The position numbers and the translations under genes were made by a program. From contig NC_084795.1 in assembly GCF_963169125.1 (NCBI RefSeq), forward strand, positions 195,150,214 through 195,214,213: a stretch of 64,000 nt of DNA, given 5' to 3'. Shown piece by piece: positions 34,544-47,130 of this stretch. This DNA is from Humulus lupulus (taxonomy: Eukaryota; Streptophyta; Magnoliopsida; Rosales; Cannabaceae). The notes beneath the pieces are model-generated. The model ran no database searches and had not been told where the DNA came from. It was given only the letters and a program-made list of their open reading frames with translations. How positions within the stretch are numbered: position 1 is the stretch's first letter; each line of letters starts with the position of its first letter.

Positions 34544-35989
34544 TCTTACTGGTCCATAATTTTTTTTTTATTTTTCTGAAGTTAATCTGTTATTTTTTTT
34601 AAAATTTTAAAATGTTAAATATCCTATTTGTTAGAAATTTGATATTTAAATAATGAGATAATTTTGTTATCCTAACAGACTTTTTTGAATATCTTATTTA
34701 AAAATTTATTTTTAAAAAATAACAAATTTTAATTAAATTTAATTCGTGTTTTAATTAAAAGTTGTTTAATTAGAAGGAAAATAAAATTATGATTATTTAA
34801 AAGTATTGTTTTAATTAATCAAGATAATTAGAAAATTATTTTCTTATTATTATTCTAGACCAACGTCACATACCCTACAGAAAGTAGAGTAAAGAAGCCC
34901 GATGGAGATCAAGGCGTTATTTTATTTTATTTTAATTTTTTTAAGAGGTTGTAAAATTATAAATACCCAAAAGCACCCGGATCAACATTTATTGGTTATT
35001 TATTTATTTAAATAATTGTTTTCACGTGATTGATAATATGTTCATGCATTTTGTGCCATACATAAAAAACCCACACAGTTATTATCATGCATCTCATTGG
35101 TAGAAACATGATTTTTAGGATTGTCCTATATGTATATATGATTTGTTTTGCGAAACCAATTGCATATACATTACTTAGTTTTTTTTTTTTTTGTAAACTT
35201 GGTAAAATATCACACCGTTTTTTTAGTCTTTATGAGTTAATTTCTTTAGACCAACTTTATTTTAAAAATTGTTTTTTAGTAAATTTTGGATGAACATAAT
35301 TGGTAATTTAAAATTGGATAGGACCGAGAAACTCGCTTTCTTACCAATTTTAATTATGTTCATAAAGTTTAAAGAATCTATAATTAATTTTGAATTAATT
35401 AAGTTAAAAACACTTATTTCAAAATAGTGAGTGGGAGAGGGTTGATAACTCAACATAACCCGTGGTCTCCATTATTAATGTAACACCATGAGATATGAAT
35501 AGCACCTCGCGACGACTTTGTTTTTGTCCCCCTAAGGAAGGTGTCTAGACATATCAATAGGAAAGTTATATTTCTTACCAAGATAGGAACTAATGATGTA
35601 TTTTAGGTTTGACCGACCCTAAGGCAGCATGTCCTAAGTTAAGTCATGAACTCCAAAATAATGGGTTACACTCACAAAGTTATGATTAAGCTTTTGCAGT
35701 GGATAATCATAACTTGACCAAACTAAGCGGTACTTTAATGTTTAAAAGAGAAAATAATGAGTTATTTTAAGTTTTAAACAATAAAGATAAGAACGCCTTA
35801 TAAATTCTCTAAGATTAATTTGACTGACCCTAAGGCGACACTTTAAATGTTAGAAAGTTTTATCGTGGGAATTAAACTTTATTTTATGTGTTTTAATTGT
35901 GCTCATGCATCATGTTTAATTTTTGAAACTTTAATATTTATTTTTCTAAACATAATAATTTATTTATTTATTCCCAGAAAAAATTTCTA
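34544..35989 (+). other. Copia untranslated leader
   Basis: AT-rich, non-coding. It holds two copies of the word gac(c/t)gaccctaaggc (near 35611 and 35821) and poly-T runs. Nothing else is recognised. Confidence 0.5.
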
Positions 35990-36423
35990 TTGGTGAATTA
36001 CACACCGATGCTTTTCTCAAATCCTTGGTTTTTGAACTTGAAAATATGGAACACTGGTTTCGAGGCATGTTGACCATTTTTTCTTACAAAAAGATGTTGT
36101 CAACTGTCTGTAACAAACCTCCAATAGAACCACCTTTGGCTACTAGCTATGAAGCAGAAGAAAAATATGAAAATTGGATGAAATCCGATCGGTTGGCACG
36201 TTATTGCATGTTGTCAACCATGCCTGACGAAATAAAGGAAAAATATATACACTATGACTCAGCACATGAGATGTGGCGAGCAATGACAGTGGAAGTCTCT
36301 GATGAGTGTTATAGTTTATATCAAACAAAAAAGGGAAATAAGATTTACATATATTTTCCAACTTTGAATAGTAGACTCAAATACTATGAATATCAGATTC
36401 AAATTTTTTGGATAGTAGATTAA
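35990..36423 (+). pseudogene. gag: Copia gag (truncated)
   Basis: The N-terminal half of a Ty1/Copia gag polyprotein: LENMEHWFRGMLTIFSYKKML, then EKYENWMKSDRLARYCMLSTMP and YDSAHEMWRAM, typical of the family's UBN2-type capsid. The similarity ends at about 36330, and the frame then runs into unrelated AT-rich DNA and stops at 36423. The rest of gag, the zinc knuckle and the protease are missing; 36424-36880 shows nothing coding. Confidence 0.8.
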
Positions 36424-36879
36424 AAAATATATGCCACTAATCTATTTTTCTTTTGTTTTTCCTTTCACAGAATCAGAACCCTAAAAAGGAGGAATAGACT
36501 GAAGAGGATTTTGATAGTGAGTAAAGAGCTGGAGGAGTTGGAGAGTAGTTTTATTTAGTAATTTTATTGTTAGTTGAACAATTTAAATTTCTTTATTTTG
36601 TTTTAGAAATGTTAGATTTATTCAAACAAAGAAAACTACAGTCTAGAAATTTAGTTTATATTATAATTAGTAATTTTGATTATTAATGTTTGGAAACTTA
36701 TTTCTAATTTTTTGCATAACATTTATATCTTTTATTAATAAAGTAGTTATTATTTAAAGAAATTATCTATTTACTTGTTATGCAAATGCTTTGGGATAAA
36801 CTAAATTTACATACTTATTAAGAATAACAAATTTTTTAATAATTCTGAATTATTTAAAACAGCTAATCCTAGATCTATT

Positions 36880-39541
36880 AAACTGATTCCGATAGTGAAA
36901 CACATCTATGCAACTTGAGATTGGGCCATATTGGTCTAGAGAGAATAAATAGGCTTGTAAAGGATGGTTCTATTTGAAGAGAACTATCTATTGGATCTCT
37001 CCTTGTTTGTGAATCCTATCTAGTAGGCAAAATGACCAAGAGACCTTTCTATGCTAAACGTTCAAGAGCCATAGAACCACTTCAGCTAGTACATACGGAT
37101 GTTTGTGGTCCACTTAATGTACAAGCAAGAGGAGTTTATGAATATTTTGTCACTTTCATTGACGATTATTTAAGATATGGTTACCTATACTTAATGCAAA
37201 GAAAATCTGAATCTTTTGGAAAGTTCAAAGAATTTCAAACAGAGGTTGAAAAGAAAATAGGTAAAATCACTAAAATCTCTTCGATCTAATCGAGGAGGAG
37301 AGTACTTGGATTGTGAATTCAAGGACCATTTGCGTGAGCATGGCATTCAATCCCAACTTAATTCACCTGGAATGCAACAACAAAATGGTGTTTTAGAAAG
37401 ACAGAATATAACGTTATTAGATATGGTTAGATCAATGATGAGTTTCTCATCATTACCACTATCATTCTGGGGCAATGCGATTCAATGTGCTTTAGACATA
37501 TTGAATGTTGTTCCATTTAAGTCTATCCCAAAGACACCCATAGAGTTATGGAATGGTTGTAAAGCTAGTTTACACCATTTTCGAATTTGGGAGTATCCTG
37601 CACACGTGCTTAAAGAAATGACAGGGTAGTTGGAATCACGCTCTGAAGTGTGCATGTTTGTGGGATATTCAAAAGAGACTAGAGGTGGAATTTTCTATAG
37701 TCCAAAAGAAAATAAAACAATTGTCTCGACAAATACAACTTTTCTTGAATATGACTATGTTAATAACCACAAACCTCGTAGGAAGGGTGTTCTGGAAGAG
37801 ATGGTCTTGAATGAAGTTGCAAAGTCACCAGCAATAACAAATGAGAAACAACAAGAGGAACTGCTAGTAATAGTCAGAATGGTAGAGAACCTCGTCGTAG
37901 TGGGAGGGTTAGTAAGCAACCCACACGCTATGAACACGAAGTTCAAATGCTTGTATTTGACACAAACAAAGACGATCCATTGACATTTAAAAATGCGATG
38001 AATGATTCTGACAAGGAAAAATGGCAAGAAGCCATGAACCCAGAAATGGAATCGATGTATTCCAATTTTGTCTGGGTTCTTAAAGTTCCACCTGAGAATA
38101 TAAAACCCATTGATTGCAAGTGGATATTCAAGAAGAAAAGAGGAGTCGATGGGAAAGTAGTGACTTTCAAAGCAAGGCTTGTAGCCAAGGGTTACACATA
38201 GAAATAAGGGGTTGACTATGAAGAAACATTTTCTCCTATAGCCATGCTAAAATCCATTCGTATACTCTTGTCCATAGCTGCGTGCATGGATTATGAGATT
38301 CAGAAAATGAATTTCGAAACAGCTTTTCTAAATGGCTACCTTGACAAAACTATTTGCATGTCTTAACCAGAAAGGGTTTGAATTAAAAGGTCAAGAGAAA
38401 AAGGATTGCAAGATTCTTAGGTCCATTCATGGACTCAAACAAGCTTCTAGATCTTGGAATTTTAGATTTGATGACACAAGTAAAACGTTTGTTTTTGAAC
38501 AAAATGTTGACGAACCTTGTGTCTATAAACAAATCAATAATGGTTGGTATTCTTTGTTCTTTACGTAGATGATATATTACTGATTGGAAATGACGTAACA
38601 TCATTATCAAATGTAAAGACATGGTTGGTATACAAATTCCAAATGAAAGATTTGGGAGAAGCAAACTATGTTCTAAGCATTAAAATTATAAGAGAGAGAA
38701 AGAACAAGCTCTTGGAACTTTCACAAGCAAATTATATTGATAAATTTCTTGAAAGATTCTCTATGGAAAATTCCAAAAAGGGTCAATTATCGACTAGACA
38801 TGGAATTACTCTTTGCAAAGATCAGTGTCCAAAGACACCACAAGGGCAAAAGGACATGAGAAAGTATCCTTATTTATCAGCTGTAGGGAGCCTAATGTAT
38901 GCAATGTTATGTACTAGACCTGACATATATTATGCAGTAGGGATTATCCCTCGTTATCAGTCAAATCCAGGTTTCGAACACTGGATTGCGGTGAAACATA
39001 TTCTCAAGTATCTCAGGAGAACAAGGAACTATATGCTAGTATATTCGAGTAGTGACCTTGAACCTACTTGATACACTGACTCAGATTTTCAATCAGACAA
39101 AGATAGTAGAAAGTCTACTTCTGGGTCAGTATTCACTCTTGGTGGTGGAGCAGTTGTTCGGAGAAGCATTAAGCAATCCAGTATAGCTGATTCAACCATG
39201 GAAGCTGAATACATAGCAGATTGTGAAGCAGCTAAAGAAGTAGTTTGGCTGAAAAAGTTCTGCATGGATCTGCAAGTGGTTTCAGAAGTGGAGAAACCAC
39301 TTGTTCTTTACTGTGACAAGTAGTGGCCAATTATAAAGAACCAAGAAGCCACAAGAGGGGAAAGCATATAGAGCGCAAATACCACTTAGTTAGAGAAATC
39401 GTACCTTGACGAGATGTGTCCATTCTAACAATCGCATTAGAACACAACCTGGAAGACCCATTTACGAAGATGCTTCCTACAAAGCAATTCGAGGGTCATG
39501 TACATAATATGGGATTGAGAGAAATGCCTTACTTTCTTTAA
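36880..39541 (+). pseudogene. pol: Copia pol: integrase, RT, RNase H (many stops)
   Basis: Domains in order: GAG-pre-integrase (LRLGHIGLERINRLVKDG, about 36920-36975); integrase core with VHTDVCGPL (37090), FIDDY (37158) and NGVLERQN (37385), broken by a frameshift at about 37290; PKTPIELWNG and the FVGYSKETRGG block; RT (from about 38010: EKWQEAM, CKWIFKKKRG, ETFSPIA, YVDDILLIG at about 38565); and RNase H (TDSDFQSDKDSRKSTSG, about 39077-39130; MEAEYIA at 39200). Stops include TAG and TAA at 38201-38208, TAA at 38363, TAG at 38566 and TGA at 39069. No frame is long enough to be active. Confidence 0.9.
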
Positions 39542-39542
39542 G

Positions 39543-40968
39543 TACAAGTGGGAGATTGTTAGGAGTATGTCCTAAAAGCATGTAAAAGACATTTATTATT
39601 TCGATGAATAAATAAATACAATGGTCTATCATTGTTATATTTAGATTATTAGATTATTGTTTGAATAATTTTGTACATATCAGAAAAATTCCATATTCAT
39701 TATTGAGGAAGTGATCTTGTATTAGTACGAGATAATTAAGATCACATGAATGAATAAAAATAGTCAACAACAACAAATTAAAGTTATGGAATTCTTTAAT
39801 TGGGGTTGTAAGTACAGTTTGCTGAGTATCATGTTGATACAAATAATCTAGATTCGGATTATTAATGTGGTAAGACATCTCGGTAAAGGTGCTTTATATA
39901 ATATGATTATATATTACATGGACCGATATAAATAAAAGTCTTTATCCAAATACCGTTTAATAATAAAGACTTGTAATTCATATCATAACTGATGATCATT
40001 TACAGATCAACCTAAATCCTGAGTGTTCATGAACTCCTGTTCATGTTTATTAAATCTTTTGATTCATTCGTTAAGGTCTCTTCATAGAATGAGGCTAATG
40101 ACTTTTGTTCTGGAGATTTAATATCATGAATGGTTGGGAACATGTATCAACAATACAGAATCTAATCTTTCCTAACGGATCGTATATTAGTTCCCTTAAG
40201 GGTTAACTCTAGAATTGAATGATTTTGAGCTCAAATCTATAATGAGATTATAGATTAATTATTCACTGGTTAATTAATGGTACTTAAGGAATAAGAAGTA
40301 AATTAGAAAGGTAAAATGGTAAATCTTCCCTTCTAATTTATGAACTAGTTAATTAGAGGGTTGAACTATTGTAAGATGGTCATATCAATGGACAACTTAA
40401 AATAAGATTTCTGTAAAAGTGTATCTATAACATAAATAGTTCAATTCTGAATTTATAGTGGAGAAATATCAGAATTAATAAATTAACTATTGTAATTAGA
40501 GTTTAATTATTCAGTTTTAATATATTGGAGTTTAATGTTATAGGTCCATGGTCCATGAAATGACTCAAACAAACATTGACAAAGATAAATACAAAAATAT
40601 TTTCTATGCACTAAACATAATTATTGTATAATTATGTGTAATTAATTAATTATTTGATTCAACAAATATATAATTAATTTTGAATAAATTTATTTTTGGG
40701 ATTTTTGGTATTTAAATAATAATGAAAATTGGGAAAAATCACATTCCTTCCTTGGCATGTGGTGGACGTGTAGCACAGTGCATAGTCACTGTGCCACACG
40801 CACAAGAAGCATCTAGAAGTTTCTTTGTTCCACAATTTTAGTTATTGAAATATTAAATAAATAATGAGATATTGTAATATGATTAAAATATTATTATTTA
40901 AATAAAATCTAATAACTATTAGTTATTTAAATTATTTTAAATAACTAATATTTTATTTTTAATATATT
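39543..40968 (+). repeat. Copia polypurine tract and 3' LTR (truncated)
   Basis: The PPT-like tacaagtgggagat ends just before TGTTAGGAG at 39557. The LTR continues to 40968, where TRG-2 begins. The last part of the LTR, its outer end and the target duplication are lost to the right. Confidence 0.88.
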
Positions 40969-42287
40969 TGTTGACAGTGAGAACTCGTCAACTAAGTTAA
41001 GTTATAAAAATAATAACGTAGAGATTATCAAAAGAAAAGCTTTAGAAATCTAAGTAGAAACTCCAAGAATAATTGCCGAAGAAAAATGGTGAACTCAGTT
41101 TGTATTGATTATGATGCGATGCTACAGTAGTTTTTCCAACCCCCTTCCATGTGGAAGTGGGGTTCATTTTATAGTAGGCTCTAATGGCCCTGGATACATG
41201 GTGTCCAGGGGACCATGTGGTACACAAGTACACTATCAGGAGAGTGGTCTCAGGGGTAGTGGTGTTGGTTCCAGTACCTGGCCAAGTACCATGAGGATGT
41301 CTCCACTACTTGATTCGTACGAATGTCAGAGGAGTGATGATAGGCATAGTGGTGCAGGTGGTGGTGGTGTCGACTCTGACATCTGGCCATAGACACACAG
41401 GCCATGCCCCTTCTCCCAGCACTCCCACTACTCGACTGGTACGGGTGTCCATACTTGACATACGGGGTCTTAAAGGCCATACCTCGTACAAGATTGTACT
41501 TGCATAATCCTTTGAATCATACTTGGGCTTTTACCTCCAAATGCTGGAGTTTCGATAGGCCTTCGTAAGAGATACCACATCGATGTGTAAGGAGTGAGAC
41601 ACTTGATGTATGTAAGGGTCGTGGTGTGAGATGGGGCTCTTGGGCCCTTGGCGCGAGACGCCCAAAGCACTTTGAGGCCACTCATGAGATGTGAGTGATA
41701 GGCATGTGAAATGGGTCTCGCGAGAGCCCCCTGGTGCGAGGTGTGAAGCGTGGCCTTGCTGGGTGCATGAGGCGTGAGACGCCTCTTCTCGCGAGACCAT
41801 CTGGAGCGCGCGCGCGAGGCGCGAGACGCCTCCTCTCGCGAGGTCATCAGGCGCACGCGGGCGAGGCGCGAGACGTCTCCTGTCGCGAGGCCATCCAGGG
41901 CAGCCGCGCGAGGCACAGTACGGGGCACCTCCTGTCGCGAGGCCAACAGGCGCACACACACGAGGTGGGTGACACCTCCTATCGCGAGGCCATCTGGGGC
42001 AGCCGCGTGAGGCGCTGCCATGCTGAGTGCGCGAGGCGCGAGATGTCTCCACTCGTGAGGCCATCAGGTGCACGCGAGGCGTGGCCTCGCTAGGTGCTCT
42101 GAGAGGAGGCTGGTGCGAGACAATGGTGGCACGAGGGCATCGCGACTCAACCACGTAATTAGGCGCTTATGGGACCTTGGCACTTGCTTTGGGTCTTCTA
42201 CAAGCATGATATTTTGAGAATCCACACTTGCCCCCCAGTCTAGGGGAGGACCATTAGGTGCTTTGGTAGACTCTTCTCTTTAATTCT

Positions 42288-42389
42288 TATAAATAGGCCC
42301 CCATGCCAAGCCTATTACGTACACTCTATCTCCTTAGCTTAGTGGTATTTATACCTTTGCTCCTTTTAAGAGGTAAGGGGTTCAATCCC
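42288..42389 (+). promoter_or_regulatory. TATA box and tRNA-like A/B boxes, TRG-2 antisense gene
   Basis: TATAAATAGG (42288-42297), A-box TAGCTTAGTGG (42335-42345) and B-box GGTTCAATCCC (42379-42389). The A-to-B distance is 44 bases, identical to TRG-1. The intervening bases have diverged (the D stem no longer pairs), while the boxes and T arm are kept. Confidence 0.6.
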
Positions 42390-42843
42390 CCACATCCTCA
42401 CTTTTATTATAGTTTCCTCTTTTTTTTATATATATATTTGGGATAATTTTTGGTATGTCAATACCCCTTAATATATTTGGAGGCTAACACATCTTTTCTG
42501 TTTATTTTTGCAGACGCGTACTTTCGACCATTTAGCTCTTTTTGACCATGACGATACTTTTGGGCTTAACCTCCTTTTGACCACGACAGCGTCTCATTTT
42601 TCCTGCTTGAGGTATATTCTCTTTTTCCCTTGTTTTCATTGGGTCAATATTAGCATCACTTGGGATGGGGTACGTTGGCCTGAGCCTGTCGTGAGTTAAT
42701 TTTAAGGCATACCCCTTTATTCACACCCCGTGGCAGGTCGTTTAGAGTGTTTGTGCCTAGAAATTTTGAGCCCATTCCTTTGTGTTTTGTAGCAATCCTC
42801 TCATTTATACGTGAACCCCTTTTTTCTTTCAGGATGAGGTCTC

Positions 42844-45110
42844 ATGGAAAGTGACAGTTCGTTCGGCATACCTCCGGGGGTGGAGTTTGTTGACTTGTCT
42901 TCAGACTTAGAGTCCCCTGAGGAAAACCCTTACCAAGACTATGACTCTTTAAGGCAGGCCCGTATCCGTCATCTTGAGCACATGGCTGAACTTAGGCGTA
43001 AAATTTGGGTGGTGGAGAGGGACATTGACTCGGTGTTGAGAGGAGACGGAGCACCTCCCCCCCTAACCTTAGTGACCATGTAGTGAGCCTTAGGGTGACC
43101 CTTTTAGATTTGCAGGGGGAGTTGGAGTTTATGGAGGGACATCTTCTGCGTAAGCCCTCTAGCCCATCCTCGCCTGATGATTGTCATGGGGCCGCTTTTG
43201 CTTCTCTTCAGCCCTTAGTTTCGATCTTCCCTAGCTTAGCGCTTCCGGAGCCGGTGCCCCGGTGGAAGACTCTTGCTAGGAAGAGAAAATGGAGGGTCAA
43301 GTGTTATGTCTCTTCCTCACCTTTTTCTTTTAGTTTTGCAGATATGCCGAGGGCACGACGACAGGTATCCACCAATGAACCGGACGATGCACCTTTAATG
43401 GCATCCACCCTGGTGTCACATGTGTCAGAAAATAAACTGAGGGAAATTGTGAAGCACTACCGCGTTCCTCCAGAGTACGCCTTATACACTCCTTTGGACA
43501 CATGCCGGGCTGACTGCCCTAGTACCGGCTTCGTGGCCCTTAGTGAGCACATCCTAAAGGTGGGTGGTACCATCCCGTTACACCCGTTCTTCGTTGTGGT
43601 CCTCAACTACTTTGACCTTGCTCCACTTCAGCTGGCACCCAATAGTTGGCTGACCTTGAGCTGCCATTTTATCGCGTTTGTGGAACTTGTGAAACGTGCT
43701 CCTACGGTGCTAGAGGTGTACTTCCTATACAATCTCATGCCCTCTCCCAAGTCCAAGGGCATCTATTACTTGCAAAAAGCCAATAACGAGGTCCCTTTGA
43801 TAGAGGGCTCAGTGTCCAACACGGGGTCCTGGAAGCAGGAATTTTTCTTCGTGAAAGGCCCTCTCTCTGTTCGCGAGCACTTCCGTGCCGCTCCCAGTAA
43901 GTACCCTAAGCCACATTTTGTGTCGACCATGGTGTGGATTATACAGAGCAATTTGCGGCACCTGTAATTGTTGGGTTGAAAGCGAAAGCTGTGAATAAGC
44001 TTATCAACACTGACCCTGCTATGAAAAAGGCTACGTACCTATTCACCGTGGAAAATCTGAACCTCCACAAGCTGTCCCCAGTTTTAGATCCCAGGTTGCT
44101 GTGGACCATCCTTGGGTCAAAGAAGATGAAGGCGGCATCAGTCGAGCCTTCCCCGGATGAAGGTGGGGCTGAGGATGTGCCGTAGGAAGCCTCCCTTGAA
44201 CGTGGCGGAACTCACCAGCTGTCCTCGTCTCCTAGGGGATGCCCTCCTTTCGTCTCTTTCGACCCGGACATAGCCTCCCAATCCCAAGACCAGCATGCCA
44301 TTCCGGGGAATTTTGTTTACCCCGACCCTGAGGACTATGACGCTTTCCATCAGGCTCCCCTCGACCCTAGTCCATCGGGGGCTTATTTTACCAATCTTCC
44401 TGCACCCACTTCTGATCTACCAGGGCCTCACTTTTCCAACTTTCCTGTGCCTCCTCCCGCTTCGATGAGCGGGTCGTCTGTCCTTACCCAGCCAGGTGCC
44501 CTTGGCTCGGAAGGGGCGCCCTAGGTGAGTCACATGGCGACCTCTTATGGGCGACGGTACGTCCAAATCACCTCAGACCTCCTCGAATCTGACTGGAATG
44601 GTCTTGGGAGTTTCGCACTGTCGGACCTTGGGGAGACTTTAACGCGCACTACTGCTTGGGTGAGTTCATGCATCTTGTGTTGGCCGTATTATATATAGAT
44701 ACATATACACATTTTTTTTACTTATCATTGCTGTGGTTAACTTTCTTGTGCAGGCCTACACTGTGGCTCAACGGTTTGCCAACTCGGCTCACAATCTTTC
44801 TGCGTCGAGTACCGAGAGGGATCGCCTTACGGCCCGGGTCCAGGAGCTCGAGAGAGAGCTTGGTGAAACCAAATCTAAGCTGAAAAAGGCTCGGGCAAAA
44901 CTTTCTGTCTCATCAAAAAGGAAGCAGAAGGCGGTTGCCAAAGCCATGATGCTGCAGGAAAAAGTCACAAGCTTAGAGGGCGAACTTTAGGGTGCCAAAG
45001 CTATTGCGGCTGCGCACAGGAGAGAGTCACTTCTTTAGAGGCTGAACTCGAGGTTGCTAGGGTCGAGGTAGCCGCGTTGTAGGAAAAAGTTGCTTCTTTA
45101 GAGGCATGTT
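42844..45110 (+). pseudogene. Antisense gene of TRG-2: PF04195-like domain plus coiled coil
   Basis: ATG at 42844 (MESDSSFGIPPGVEF). A one-base frameshift occurs near 43080; from 43083 the frame is open to the intron donor at 43897. The core domain (about 43440-43890) carries IPLHPFFVVVLNYFDLAPLQLAPNSW in two overlapping blocks and SVREHFR. Predicted introns are 42373-42513, one ending at 42832, 43897-43946 and 44660-44753. Stops at 44183 and 44523 lie in the proline-rich middle. The coiled-coil exon (44754 onward: RDRLTARVQELERELGETKSKLKKARAK) has TAG at 44988 and 45079. The C-terminus is lost at the 45133 junction. This copy preserves more intact splice sites than TRG-1. Confidence 0.75.
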
Positions 45111-46140
45111 TCTTTTTCTTAGAGTTGATTTGATATGATTTGATATCATGATATGACTGTTCATGAGCATATGAGTTTTCTTGTTGGGCTTCGGCTCACG
45201 GGTTCTTTGTGGTGCAGGTAAAGGCAAAAGGAAGCTGGACCATCCTTGAGTTGGAGAGCTTAGGTGATGACGTGTACATATGCAGCTGCTCGACCAATAC
45301 TTGGGCGAGGTTTGAAAGAGGAACTAGGGTTAAACCCTGTTTTACCGCTTAGAACGGCCTGTTGTAAATGTTTTTTTGTAATAGACTTTGAAATTATATT
45401 TTTGGGATCCCAATGTATACAGTAAACGTTCTAGTGAAATTTTATATCTTAACCAAAAGGTTTAATCCCTAAATCGCTAATCATACTTAGTTACACGTTT
45501 ATGGCCAAACGACTCGATTAGCGAGTTTAGCACTGTTTGCAACGTGCACTATAGCAGTCCCTGGAGTTGGGGCATTACAATTTTGGTATCAGAGCATGCC
45601 AAGGTTTATGTGTTCCTGAAGACAAGCTGGGCATGTACACTCATCACTGAAGATAGCTTCACTCAAGGAATGGTAACTATTTATGTAGTTATGTGCTTAG
45701 CTGCTTAAATAGGTTGTGAATGCTTTACCTGCACATTGCATTAGGGAGCATGAGATTCTGATAGAGCTTGGCTCTTGACTATTTTATTATATGTTCTGTG
45801 AATATATTTATGAACATGAACATTTGATTACCTGCTCCATGATTACATAATTATGATATTGCATGTTGGAGTTGAGGCATGGTGTGAATGTTGGAAGAGC
45901 ATGGATTTTGATTGATGTATGAATGCCATGGGAATGTTTATAGCACTGCAGTGATTTGTGTATGTGGTGTGGTAAGATTGATCCCGTGGGGGAAAACTCT
46001 TGATATGCTCATCATGTTTAATGGGTCAAGTTATTGACTGCAGAGTAGGTTTATAGCCAAGGTCGTTATGAGGCCTGGTGGTGGTTATTCAAAAGCTGGG
46101 AGTTTTAGCTAGGGGTTGAGTTCTTCATCTACCCCTCAGA

Positions 46141-47130
46141 GTTTTCAATAGATAGTCACAGATTTGCAATCAAGATTGCAGAGGCATGAGGAAGAGATCA
46201 GGTCTTTGAGGCAACAACAGAATTTGTTGGGGGCACCTCTTCCTATGTTGTGCCCGGAGTGGCACCAGGTTTGGCTCAGCCTAGGGTTGAGAGCAGATGG
46301 GAATTTCTCTATGGAAGATTCCAGGAGTATTACCCTCCAGTCTTTGAGGGAGGCCTAGATCCATTTAGAGTTGAGCAATGGATGGGCATGATCAGTTCCA
46401 TTCTTGACAGTATGGGGCTAGTAGGTCATGATAGGGTGATCTGTGCGACATATGTATTGTGGGATGATGCTCAGACGTGGTGGGAAGTGATATCCCAGAC
46501 ACGAGACACAGCTGTGATGGATTGGAAAGAATTTAGGCAGCTGTTTAATGAAAATTATTATTGTGATGTAGCTAAGACTGCCAAGATGAATGAGTTTCTG
46601 AATCTCGTTCAAGTAAAAGCATCAGTATCCGAGTATGTTAACAGATTTAATGGGTTGACCAAGTTTGATTTAGACATGGTACCCACAGATGTGGCTCGGA
46701 TGGAAAGGTTTTTTCAAGGATTGAATCCTGGAATAGCTCAGGGCATCGGAGTTGCCCCAATGCATGAAGTCTCTACCTATGCTTAGGTGGTAGAGAAGGC
46801 TCTTGCTGTTGAGAGCATCAGAGATGAGAAAAAGAGTGCCACAGAGCATGGAGCTCAGAAAGTGGTATCTCCATTTATTGGAGCCAGCAAGAAGAAAACC
46901 TGGAAGACTGATTTAGTATGCACCCGGTGCAAGAGGCGTCATCTGGGAGAATGACGAGCAAAAGCATGTTTCTTATGTGACATGGTTGGACATTTCAAGA
47001 AGAATTGCCCAAGGATAAGAGAGCTTGAGCAAAAGAGGATAGACAGCTCGACTTCGGCTCGAGTGTTTATTCTGAGGCAGTCAAAGTCTGAGACTGAGAC
47101 TAGCTCCTCGGGAGTGGCAGGTCAGTTTTC
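46141..47130 (+). pseudogene. gag: Tekay-1 gag
   Basis: Coiled N-terminus (SRLQRHEEEIRSLRQQQN); after a frameshift near 46250, the Retrotrans_gag core FQEYYPPVFEGGLDPFRVEQWMG in two parts, with DDAQTWWEV, then SVSEYVNRFNGL (to 46786, stop TAG). After that stop comes the zinc knuckle CFLCDMVGHFKKNC (CX2CX4HX4C, 46966-47007). Protein order and motifs match Tekay/Del gag. It is broken by one frameshift and at least two stops. Confidence 0.85.

Larger units (their letters stand above)
40969..45132 (-). mobile_element. TRG-2: second copy of the gag-only family, left half only
   Basis: 3' LTR 40969-42226 (1258 bases, TGTTGACA to TCCACA) in the same orientation as TRG-1, then PPT 42227-42240 and the antisense gene. 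Its GC-rich minisatellite (about 41740-42110) uses a different unit (cgcgagacgcctcctctcgcg, about 60-65 bases) from TRG-1. The gag half and 5' LTR are gone, because at about 45133 the sequence switches to a Tekay LTR. The left flank is atatt within the Copia 3' LTR. Confidence 0.88.
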
